Assembly (NCBI RefSeq): GCF_000237925.1 | Contig: NC_031497.1 | Coordinates: 18,343,705-18,407,704 of the forward strand | Direction of reading: 5' to 3' | DNA: 64,000 nucleotides | Origin: Schistosoma mansoni | Taxonomy: Eukaryota; Platyhelminthes; Trematoda; Strigeidida; Schistosomatidae | Shown: positions 1 to 11,000 of the stretch, in pieces | Layout of the letters: each line of letters begins with the position of its first letter | Numbering within the stretch: position 1 is the stretch's first letter | The notes under the pieces: model-generated | Told to the model about the DNA's origin: nothing | The model's database searches: none | The model's input: the letters and a program-made list of their open reading frames with translations, nothing else | Translations under genes and position numbers: made by a program

Positions 1-1
1 T

Positions 2-1360
2 GCAACGATATCATTGGAAGAAGATATCCACCAAATACTACAAGTTGCTATAAAAGCAACACCATTATCCACTGAAGATATTAGACGCTACACTCAAGAA
101 GACGGCGAGCTGAAACGGATTATAAGTTACCTTGAACATGGTTGGCCTGCTCATATAGACAACAAAAACATTGAACAGTATGCTCACCGACGAAATTCCT
201 TATCGCTCGTGGACGGGTGCCTAATGTTTGGAAATCGAGTCATTGTACCCACAAGCCTACGCCGGAAAGTGATGTTAGAACTGCACGCTGCACACCCGGG
301 GGTAGCACGGATGAAAGCACTTGTACGCGGTTATGTATATTGGCCGATTATTGATGCGCAGATTGAAGAATATGTTGCGAAATGTTCCGCATGTGCAAAA
401 GCCCTGAAAGCCCCTCGCAAGACCGAAATGCAGAGTTGGGGAACACCGTCAAATCCGTGGTCAAGGGTTCATGTAGATTTCGCCGGTCCTATAAACGGTA
501 AACAGTTCTTGTTAATCGTTGATGCTTTCTCCAAATGGCCAGAAGTCCATTATATGAAATCTGTCTCAACACAAGCTACTGTGAAGAAATTGAGGCAAGT
601 ATTCAGCTGTTTTGAGTGTCCTGGTATATTGGTGTCAGATAATGGACCACAGTTTACCTCTGCTGAATTTTCGAGGTTCTGCATTGCCAATGCCATTAGG
701 CATATTAAGACACCCCCATACCATCCACAGTCTAACGGTTTAGTCGAAAGGTTCGTGGACACTTTTAAAAGAGCATTGCTTAAAGCCGAAGGGGAAGGAG
801 AAATAGAAGATATAACTCAACGATTTTTACTAAGCTACCGCGCAACCCCCAACCCAGCAACAAACAATCAAGAAAGCCCGGCAGAAGTAATTTTTGGAAG
901 AAAGATTAGAATACTTATGGAACAAATGAAGCCAAAACCTGAAATCAGTCTCCGCAAGAATAAACGAATGGAACGGCAGTTCAACAAAAGGCATGGTGCC
1001 TTACCCAGAAGGTTTAATGTGGGACAAGCAGTAATGGCAAGAGATTTCCAGGGAGTAAAGCCAACCTGGAAGTTTGGCATCATAGTCCGAAGAAAAGGGA
1101 AAGTTATTTATGAAGTGAAAGTTGGACAAAAGATATGGGTACGACATGCAAACCAGATACAGCCGACCAGACAGGAGTGGGAGATAGGAAGTGATAGAAA
1201 GCATGATATACCATTAAATATATTAACCGAGTCGGATAAAGAAATTAAAAAGGACCCGAATAAAAAGAAGACGTGTACAACACTCCCAAGGCGGTCGCAG
1301 CGCATCAGGCGGAAACCTAATCGTATAAAAATAAATCCAAAGGATCGTTATTATCCATGA
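2..1360 (+). CDS. Ty3/Gypsy pol fossil, integrase part (left part outside window)
   Basis: The frame is open from the left edge to 1360, so this is the C-terminal part of a longer Gypsy-type Pol polyprotein. In order it shows an HHCC zinc-binding domain (HPGVARMKALVRGYVYWP then CSAC, about 95-130 residues in), an integrase core with VHVDFAGP, SDNGPQF and HPQSNGLVERF (the D, D and E regions), and a basic C-terminal tail. The polypurine tract and 3' LTR follow directly. Family assignment rests on these motifs. Treated as a fossil element part; the remainder lies outside the window, so whether it is whole cannot be judged. Confidence 0.85.
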   Translation, partial: ATISLEEDIHQILQVAIKATPLSTEDIRRYTQEDGELKRIISYLEHGWPAHIDNKNIEQYAHRRNSLSLVDGCLMFGNRVIVPTSLRRKVMLELHAAHPGVARMKALVRGYVYWPIIDAQIEEYVAKCSACAKALKAPRKTEMQSWGTPSNPWSRVHVDFAGPINGKQFLLIVDAFSKWPEVHYMKSVSTQATVKKLRQVFSCFECPGILVSDNGPQFTSAEFSRFCIANAIRHIKTPPYHPQSNGLVERFVDTFKRALLKAEGEGEIEDITQRFLLSYRATPNPATNNQESPAEVIFGRKIRILMEQMKPKPEISLRKNKRMERQFNKRHGALPRRFNVGQAVMARDFQGVKPTWKFGIIVRRKGKVIYEVKVGQKIWVRHANQIQPTRQEWEIGSDRKHDIPLNILTESDKEIKKDPNKKKTCTTLPRRSQRIRRKPNRIKINPKDRYYP

Positions 1361-1379
1361 TGCTTCAAAAAAGGGGAGG

Positions 1380-1978
1380 TGTTATATACTAGGGAAAAAG
1401 TAAGTACTGATAACTTACGGGACCTCTTATTAGACTATTATCCTATTTATATTCCTATGGTATAACTATTCAGTAACTGGATTATCTATGTCTATATTCA
1501 TCTTATTACTAGCTTCATTTTGACTTATTGATTATTATTATATGATTTATTGTTCCTAAATTATACTCGGTTTATTGAGTACTGTCTCCCACGCTCCCAG
1601 CCACGTTTGGCTTGATTTTGTACAAATATTATTTCCTATTTTATGGTGTGGTCTGCCTGTTTGGTATATAGACAAAGTATGTTTGAAATAAACGATTCAT
1701 ATTACAGCAACTGCTATTGGTGTTTTGGACTCAAGTGGACGGGTTAGGCGGATAAGGGCCAATAAGGACGCTAGGTTATTCATACTAATCGAACGTTCTT
1801 GTCACAGTGTGAAGGTCGTAGAAGTCGTATTCTATTGGTGGATAATTTATGTGAATTACGTCCTTGTTTACTTCGTAAGGTCATAACAAATCAGCGACGA
1901 CCTTGAATAGGTCACAACAATAAGCTACGACCTTGATCAAGACATAACGATTGGCGACGGCTAGGTCAAATCATAACA
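1380..1978 (+). repeat. 3' LTR of the Gypsy element
   Basis: It begins TGTTAT and ends ATAACA, the short inverted ends usual for LTRs, and follows a purine tract. About 599 bp. It has a TATA-like stretch near 1660 and an AATAAA near 1686. Two older, diverged copies of this LTR lie further right. Confidence 0.8.
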
Positions 1979-2180
1979 CAGTAGTCTATCCGTTAAGTGC
2001 TCTAGCGCGGGACTCGTAGGTTTTGGGTTCGAATATCATGAGGCGGGATCGTGGATGCGCACTGCTGAGGAGTCCCACGGCCGTCTAGTGCTTCCAGGTT
2101 TTCCATGGTGGTCTAGCTTCAATTGACTCATGATCTCAACTCTATAAAATTACCAAAATCTCCATAAAACCCCTTCTGAC
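1979..2180 (+). repeat. Ribozyme SINE (SMα-like), 5' part displaced by LTR insertion
   Basis: Starts in the tRNA-like region (box B-like GGGTTCGAAT near 2027-2036), then the CTGAGGAGTCCC half of a hammerhead core near 2066, but the second strand of stem II and the GAAA box are missing in this copy. The 3' part (TTCCAGGTTTTCCATGG, then TCTAGCTTCAATTGACTCAT) and the tail with CTCCATAAAACCCC follow in the same orientation. Confidence 0.7.
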
Positions 2181-2657
2181 ATACAGAACGATCATTTCAA
2201 TCCATAATTAATTAATTTTCCTAACCAATTTGTTATTTTTCCTTAATATCATACATTTTTAATCCGAGTACTACTCACTTGTTTTTTTTCTAACACATGG
2301 ATGTAATCTATAGATTATTACGTTATAGCAACTATTCTACAACCAATTTAGATTATGGTTAATCTTGGTTAAGCCCTTTTATTAACTTACTTAACAGACA
2401 ATGTCATTTGAATAGTAACAATTTGCATATATCTTTGTACTGTTATGATCACTAGAGCACATGAGAGACTCTAGACAAAACGTTGATTGCTTAAATATCA
2501 TTCAATGATTCATCCTCCACCTCAGATATGTATGCTTTCTGATTTCATGCACCGTTAAGATTTGTATTATAACGTTTATCGAGGCGAAAGATTAGCGAAG
2601 CACTGAACTACAACTTTATGTCATTACATCAGATACTATAAGTAGAGAAACAAAATT
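2181..2657. other. AT-rich spacer, nothing recognised
   Basis: Between the SINE and the 3' end of the RMND1-like gene. No coding frame, RNA gene or named repeat was seen. Confidence 0.5.
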
Positions 2658-2663
2658 TTTATT
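2658..2663 (-). promoter_or_regulatory. Poly(A) signal AATAAA of the RMND1-like gene
   Basis: AATAAA on the minus strand, 55 nt past the stop codon at 2718-2720. The position fits a short schistosome 3' UTR; cleavage itself is inferred. Confidence 0.5.
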
Positions 2664-2717
2664 TGAATAAATCAAATCTTGAAAGAAATAATACATGTAC
2701 AATAGTTTTTACAATTA

Positions 2718-2882
2718 TTAATGTTTACCAGATTTATCATAATAATTAACTGCTTCAAAGATAACTTCAACAAAAATTAAAATAATCACCATCCATTCTA
2801 AACGTACTGAATGTACAGAACATAAATGATTTGTTAAAATTGATGTTAATTCATTACACATATCCAAACGTGAATTTAAAAC
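2718..2882 (-). CDS. RMND1: RMND1-like exon 10 (residues 378-431, stop)
   Basis: 165 nt including TAA, CACATAG acceptor. Codes VRLEWMVIILIFVEVIFE, the C-terminal membrane segment of the family, and a short hydrophilic end. Confidence 0.9.
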   Translation of the reverse strand, partial: VLNSRLDMCNELTSILTNHLCSVHSVRLEWMVIILIFVEVIFEAVNYYDKSGKH

Positions 2883-5005
2883 CTATGTGGAGAATATATA
2901 TATATATTAAAAATAGAAAACACATTACAAAATAAGAAGCATTTTAAGTGAATCTATTGTTTTTATATGATTACTGAAGTCTACTAAGTTGACTATAGAT
3001 TCTTAACGGCTAGATTTTAGCAATGGAATCCAGGACGTGAGTCTTGTCCTATGTAAGACTTGTTAACTGGATTTACCTGCATCCCAGAGTTGATGTTCAT
3101 TTCGGGACTTGAACCCATTATCGTTCACTTCGATCAACATCACGTTATCCGTATAGCTACTAGGTCCGGATATCCACTGATTAGGATGAAACGCGTGTTC
3201 TGAATTCGACTGCTAGTCGTCATTTATCTCCGCTTATAATGTTTGTGCCCAAATGGCAATATCGAGAAAATCCACATGTAGTAATAATTAAATTACAACT
3301 ATAAAACAAATGTTATTCTGTAAGAAACGTTAGACATACAATTCGTATCCATTATTATTAACTACCAACTAATCAAATCAACTTCTTACATGAATGATAA
3401 GTTATTCCCATATACAAACATTTAACTTTCTGCTATGTTGACCGGAATTATAACAAACTTAACATAATTCAAATATCTATAGAAAATACGCTTGACATTG
3501 TTGCATCTGAGGTATTGAAGTAGTTTCAAATTTTATTTTAATCACTTGATGAGACTATAATTTATGGACGAACCGAACAGATTTAGGATAAGAGGTCTCG
3601 GATTTTGGCGTGAAATTTATTCATCCATTTGGCAAAATATTATTTTGCCATTATAGCTGATGCCAGTTCGTGATGAGAACCCTAAATCTAATTCCCAACT
3701 CTAACTATCAACTGAAAATTATAAACTTGATTCTTCACACTGGTTTGTAACCCTCATATAACTTTGGTTAGTAGATGGAAATTTTCATAGGTTATTCTAG
3801 AATCGCTCAAAGGTTGACCATAAATTATAGTTTCACACTTAATTGAAGTAATTAAATTAATTGGAAAACACATACCTTTATTCTAGATGAAACACTTAGT
3901 ACATATTTTAATTTTTCAAATAATTTCTCAACATCCGGTCTTTCCCAATAGAAATCAGGTGTTTCAATTAAACTAGTACTAACGTTCAGCAGATGTCTAT
4001 AAATTAGGAGAAAATAAAAAGAAAGATATTTAACGCATTATTTCATTTTAAAGATTATAATTCTTTTAACTGAACGCTTGAATCGGTTTCCTAAGCTCTT
4101 CTACTAACCCCCGGGCTAACTCTACACTACAACTTGAATACGGGAGAAAAGGCGCGAAATATGGAAAGAACGCCTTACTCCAAGGTTAGTTTATGTACAT
4201 AAAATGAAGGGTATTTATAACATTTTAGATGACCTCAAGCTTCTGGAAAGTTCTAGAACCCTTCTAAACATAGTAGCAGGGTAGACAATCATCCAATCGG
4301 AAATGTGACGCGTGACTTTGCACTTCCTAGATGTTTCCGGTAAACTCCCATTGAATGCTTGTTGGATAAGATGTTTCTCAGCGTTTTTAGGTTCCCTTTA
4401 GACTTTTATTCGAGAAATTTTCTGAGTCTTCCCAAAGACAGAAACTATCAGATCTAATAAAATGTAAATGATACAAGATGACTCAGGTGTTTTGCTACAC
4501 CTATTCAAAACGGCTCCAATACTCTCGTTATGATTTCTGATGTCTTTTATATATGGTAGGATGATCCATTTGCTGGTTTCTATACTTGATTTCGTTTTTG
4601 TTGATGAGTCGGGTTGATATTTATTGAGGAAGTTGTGTGGGTAGCCGTTCTTTCGAAGGATAGTCATTAGAAACGTTTTTTCATTTTTCCGCTCTGCAAG
4701 TGTGCTGCGGTGTATTCTCAACCGCTGGAATAAAGTTTTTATACAGCTGATTTTGTAAGCTATTGGGATTTCGCTAATGTAATTGATATGTGTTGTTCGG
4801 CTTCAGATATGCTTGCGTCTCTAGCTCTTCTGTGTCGGCTCTGGTGATTACACCTAAAGCGTCCACCTGAGCTACTAATCTTCACCATCTCAAGATATAC
4901 TTGCTTACTTACGGCTGTTACCCCTCGTGGAGTGGCATCGGCCGCCCACCAGCATATCTTAAGATATAGGATGATGTCATATATAATAATGAATAACAGG
5001 ACTTG

Positions 5006-5049
<44 letters not shown>

Positions 5050-8000
5050 CAGTGCAATTCACTAGCTATATCAAGGTCATTGAAATCTTTACAAGTGGGA
5101 ATTGTTAGCTTAGGAGAATGATGATATTAGTGAGGTCGCGTTACCTTAACTGGATAATATAATCATTAAGATTTCACTGTATTTCTAGACAACATCAGAA
5201 AATTTACGGAGATAATAAAAGCTTCACAGTAAAACCATTCAGATTGGACAATACAACCATTTACAATAAGTTTTATGAGAGATGTAGATGTTTTGAATTG
5301 TGTAGTGTATTTTTTAATATTATGGATTATAATAAATATATTCTTGTTATATCGCAATGAGTAGGAAAATTGCATTTCTGACGTTTCGTAACTCAATGTA
5401 AGCCACCTTTTCGGAGTAAATAAATAACCGAAATTAAATCAACATAGGTTTAAATAGTACTCAAAACGTACAGAAAGACAAAGATTAAATGTATATGAGC
5501 CACTGCTATCGATTCTGAGCAATGTCACATAGCTTTTTCAACCATTGATTACGATAATCATGAGGACTCTAACCAAACAGTCTGCATCTATCAACATGGC
5601 TTAGACCAACATTCAATGACTTTAGAGACTGACGTTACGTTCTGGTTTGGCTGGGCCTAATTTCCCTTTAACGTACTCCTACATCAGTAAACATAGTACA
5701 TTGAAGTAAGTGGTGGTTCAGAACACGTAATACACATCCTAGTCACTTAGATCTATGAGAATTCATAACCTCGTCAATCGATTTTGCACCTTTGCTTAGT
5801 ATCCTATCCCTAACCTAAACATTGGTCACCCGGTGGTCCCAAAATACACGAGCAATGCTCCAAAGACACCTATGATCGAATACTAGTAACCTACGAATAT
5901 CCTTTATTCTTAATGGTCAAGTTTCACAGACATAAAGTAAAACAGAGAGCTTCTGGAAAGTATATAAGTCCATTAGTTGGAAGACGGACATCTCGCCTAC
6001 CTCATAAGTAATGGAATTTGATAAAAACTGAGTTTTCTGAATGGGTGCCAAGATTTTGTAATAAACCAGTCCAACAGGGTTGATCATTTTAAACGCTAGT
6101 TTCCAATAATCAGTTGTTCAGTTAAGATATTCCACATTCTTGCTAGAAATTACTGATTCTTTAAATATCTAACTTGAATATGGTAACATTGGTTAAATTA
6201 TTCCACATTGTATGATGAAAACCAAAAAGAATTAAATAATAATTGGTACTTATTAAGAAAATATTTCTGCTATAACTCGATGATCGACTGGGTATTATGA
6301 AAATAATTTTTGAATCGTAGTTTGAAAACCAATATTTATTTATAGGATACAAGCGGTACATATACGCAGGGTATTTATGTGTTCATTCCATAGAAACTGA
6401 TGTTGATAAAGCATTCTATGTTGATGAATTAAAAATCTCTCACAGTTCAATAATAGAATATAATTATCATATAACTACCGTATTGATGCCTGAAACCATA
6501 AGAAGTGAGGGAGGGAATGATTCGACTTACTTAATTGTGTACAATTCACCAGTTTTTCGTAAAACTGCAGACTGACGGAATCTAGCGCCACGACCTGTTT
6601 TCATCTTCTACAAAAAATAAACGATAAACACAAAAAGTTATAATTACCGCTTTAATGATTTAAACTAATAATTGTCAACTTACTGTGCAAGATTAATCCC
6701 TGGACACATTGACTACAAACTTATTTATACAGCAAATAATAATCCCGAAATGTAGAGAATGAAAACTGAAGAATAAGTCTTAATCCCAATAGTCTTTGAA
6801 TGACCTACGAAACCCTTAGCTTCCAATAAACTATGTTTCAAAATGTTTATTCTTGTGTTTAAACATTATTCTACTGATTCATACGTCCGGTGCTTAAATG
6901 TAGAATTTTCCTGCACTTCTGGTCCTAAGAAAACTAAGAAACGTAGTTTTTCTTCTAAGGTCAGGTTACCTACAGAAAACAAGGATACTCATAGGCCTAC
7001 GTGTGGCCTTGAGATTCTGGAGGATTCTAAAAATATACAAAATTTGGTAACGAAATGGGTGGTTATCCAACAAGGATATGACATAAACTATCAGTTTTCT
7101 AGAAATTTCTTAGAAGCTGCCATTGAATGATGAGTACACAAAAACTTTTTGCTTTTCCCGCAGCTTTAAAGACTTTATCAAAGAATTCTTAAGGACTCAC
7201 AACACTGATTACCTATAGTTAAGATCATGAGTCAATTGAAGCTAGACCACCATCGAAAACCTGGAAGCACTGGACGGCCGTTTCGTCCTATTATGGGACT
7301 CCTCAGCAGTGCGCATCCACGAACCCGCTCTCGCGAGACTCATGATCTTAACTATAAAATTACTAAATCTCCACAAAACCCCCCCTTGTGATACTGATTA
7401 CCTATGTTATCTTATGATATTGATTCTATTTGGATCTTATGAGCAACAATTAATCGACAATATTAAATCCTTATTGTACATCATGGATTAGTCGTCAGGT
7501 GATCCATTTGTTTTGACAACCCAAAAACATGGTCATCATTACAAAAATTCAAAAATATTTCCGATAACAATTTATTTTTTAATATCCCAACTGAATAGAA
7601 AAACTTTTTTTCTGTCATTTCTTAATTTTATATAATTTATTTCCATAGTTGGAATCATGAGTCAATTGAAGCTAGACCACCATGGAAAACCTGGAAGCAC
7701 TGGACGACCGTTTCGTCCTATTGTGGGACTTCTCAGCAGTGCGCATCGACGATCCCGCTTCGCGGGATTCGAACCCAGGACCTATCAGTCTCGCCCCAGA
7801 GCACTTAACTGATAGACATATAACCCATGGATATATAATTTACATTTTCAGAGAATAAAATAACATTTACAGGTTAATGTTAATAGATAAGAGATAATTT
7901 AAAGTGTTAACTAACTGAATGTTTACATGCGATTACAAAACATCAATAGAAATTTGATGAGTACCCATCAAAAGGTAACCAATTGAGAAGGTCAATCGAT

Positions 8001-11000
8001 GTCAATCAGAAGTGACCTAAAGGATAAGTGCATTTCAATTTCCTAAGAATAGTGTGGTATATATATATGAGTATTTGCGCATTTTATTTGGTATTCTATT
8101 ATGCTTTTTCGCTTACTTCTTGTGTTCTCGCTCAAGTAGTCAGTTGGGGGTTAGTGCGTAGAATCTCACGTATCAGTATCAGATTTTGTACACTACGCAT
8201 TACCAAAAAATTCACTTTTACACTCAATGCCCTCTCGTTGCGCAGGTGTTGGTTATGAAAAGCGAATGTCCGGCGCTTTAACCGGGTTGGTGGACACGGA
8301 AAGTCCACCTAGGGGAGTTGGAAAACCTTGATTCCAAACCAATGGTGCACATGAGTTCCAGTATCCTGAGGTAACAAATGGCGTATGAACCAATTGTTGG
8401 TCACCGACTACCATGGGACTGCATCTCCTCACGGTGTTCCACTGCCTTGTGGATCAGACCCTTAGGTCAAAGGCTCGGGATGTGGCCCCCTAAGAAAACC
8501 ACCTGTTTCAGTTTGAACACCTGGGCAGTATCACAGCTCACACACAAATCGAATGAGATTTGTGAGGCGCATATATATCTGGTCCCCCTTGTACCAATAT
8601 TTATGTGTTTAAACAAACATAAATAAATAAGGGAATATTCACAAATGTAACCATATTTTGGTTTAAAAAAAACAAACAAACAATATAATGATCAAGTTAC
8701 TTTCATTATTAAAGGTTACTCAACGAACATATAACATTAATTTCAGTGAAGTTATTAAAATCATTGATAAATATAAACTATCAAATTGATACCTCTACCT
8801 GTCTACCTACCTACCTACATAATACTCACTGAATGATGATATCATACATAATCGATTGGATCGACATAACTACACATTGATTCTCTACATGATTCTGTAA
8901 ATGTTGTAATTGAATGTGTCATGAATAAGTTTCTATTAATTTACTCAAATTTGTTTATACTTTTTTTGACTAAATTAGATCGTTACTACTTTTACCATAA
9001 TTTACTACTTTATTTCTCATCATTTTGTTCATTTCATTTTTTTGTTGTTCTAAAGTAAGGTACACCAGTTTAATTCAAACTTTGTTAATGACTAACAAAA
9101 TGGTTACTGAGATACTATTTTCACCTTTGAATAGAAATAGTTATGATTTTCTCTTTTGTTGTATCCAGTGGAGAATTATGAGTGGTAACTTTGAGGACTA
9201 TTTATGGACCAATGTAATGTGTATATTTCCTATTGTATAATTGTTAAGTAACTAAACTATTCATATTCGTGTTCCTCGTATCATAAGCTTTATTTCGACC
9301 TATGAACTATTATTATACAATTTACCATTCTTGAGTTATCTCCAGTCTTTTGATTACTGTTCCCCTCTATTCACAGCCACTTTTGGCTAAATCTTGTACA
9401 AATGTTATTTTCTATTTTATGGTACGATGTGGTCTGTTTAATTGGTATATAAACCCAGTATGTTTAAGAATAATGATTCATATTGCAGAAGCTGTTATTG
9501 GTGTTCTGGACTTAACTGGCTGGGCTAGGCAGAAAGCAGGACTGAGTAGTACTCAAGACTGCTCATAAAGCTTTTGTGTATCATTGGGCGATCGATAAAT
9601 CGCGGCTCTCTGATTGGCGGTCTTATAATGTTCATATATTAACAGGGCATGTACGCACCCACATGTTATAACATCTTTTTATATTCGTCTAAGAAACCAA
9701 ATTCATTGAAGAAAACTTGGAAGAAGAGATAAAATTCATGCAGTTCAATCTACATCACATGAATGTGATTATAGTTATTTACTTAACTTTACAAGTGTTA
9801 AATACTTATAGTTCTGTTAAAAGGGTCTTTTGAATATTATTTTGATATGTAAGTGATAATCTCTATAAAAAATATCCCTTCAACAAAACTACAATAGTAT
9901 TTTGATTAGCGATTTACTTCAAGACACGTTTTTGTAATTCCAATGTAAAGTTGTAACTGACAGAAATCAGATAAGTCGGGAAAGAAAACAGTCGTTACCA
10001 AAGTCACTGAATAATTCCGAGTTGGTTGAAGCTGGAAAGATGCAGAGTTGAATGTTAACCTAGTGGTTTAATAACTAGGACACATTGTGTCCACCCCTTT
10101 AGGATGTTATGAGTGCACATTACACGTAGGCTTCCCCAAATAAAAACGAAATAGCTAGGAATTTATCTCCTTGGTTATCATTGATACCTCAACCAAGGTC
10201 AATCTATAATGAATACAATTTACAAACTGAATACCTAGTTATTTTCACTAATAAATTGAATGCAAATTAATGAAACAATTAGGAATTCAAATCGAGGAAA
10301 AAAGGATAACTGAATAAATCAAAATAAGGAGCATGAAAGAAAAGGGAAGTATTAATAATCAACTAGTCACTTACTTCAATCCATGGTTCAATTTCAACAA
10401 CTGCTGTATCGAACCCATTCTCTAATAGAGAGAGTTTCACTAAACACATTAGAGTGTAAAGTTAAGAAATGTGAAAACCACAAAAAAGTTAATCAAATGT
10501 TCAAATAAGAAAAAGTCACTAGTTCATTATCGAGTACAATTTTTTTAAAATACACAATCAATCATTGTTTATTATAAATGGACCAGTCACTTAATTCTCT
10601 ATATAAGTAAACAATGAAGATCAATTCAGTAGTTATCACTCCACAGAAACATATAATCTTTACTTTGATAGTTAAAACATTAGTTGAAGAACATATGGAA
10701 TTCAAAACAACTATTAACTAACATCAAAGTCACAATCTTCAATACGAACGTCCAAACAATTCCATTGTACGGAGCTGAAACTTGGAGAACTATTACAACC
10801 ATCATCAAAAATGTACAAGTATTTATGAACAATTGTCTAGACAAAATACTGGGTGTCCTTTAGTTGGATACTATCAGCAACAGCCTACTATGGGAGAGAA
10901 CAAACCAGCTCCCAACTGAAGAGGAAATTAAGGAAAAGACGTTGGAGGTGAATAGGACATACATTTCAGAAATCATCAAACTGCATCATGAGGCAAGAGC

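Larger units (their letters stand above)
1..1978 (+). mobile_element. Ty3/Gypsy LTR element, right half
   Basis: Integrase region, purine-rich tract at about 1367-1379 and a 3' LTR (1380-1978). The left half and 5' LTR lie outside the window. The sequence after the LTR is the interior of a ribozyme SINE starting at its tRNA-like region, so the element inserted into an older SINE copy. Fossil LTR remnants of the same family occur near 9170-9673 and 17020-17459. Confidence 0.8.

Noticed and set aside
6843-7130. 95-codon plus ORF in an RMND1 intron
   Set aside because: No recognisable motif, opposite to the host gene, and no splice or promoter context. Possible decayed element, but nothing to support it.
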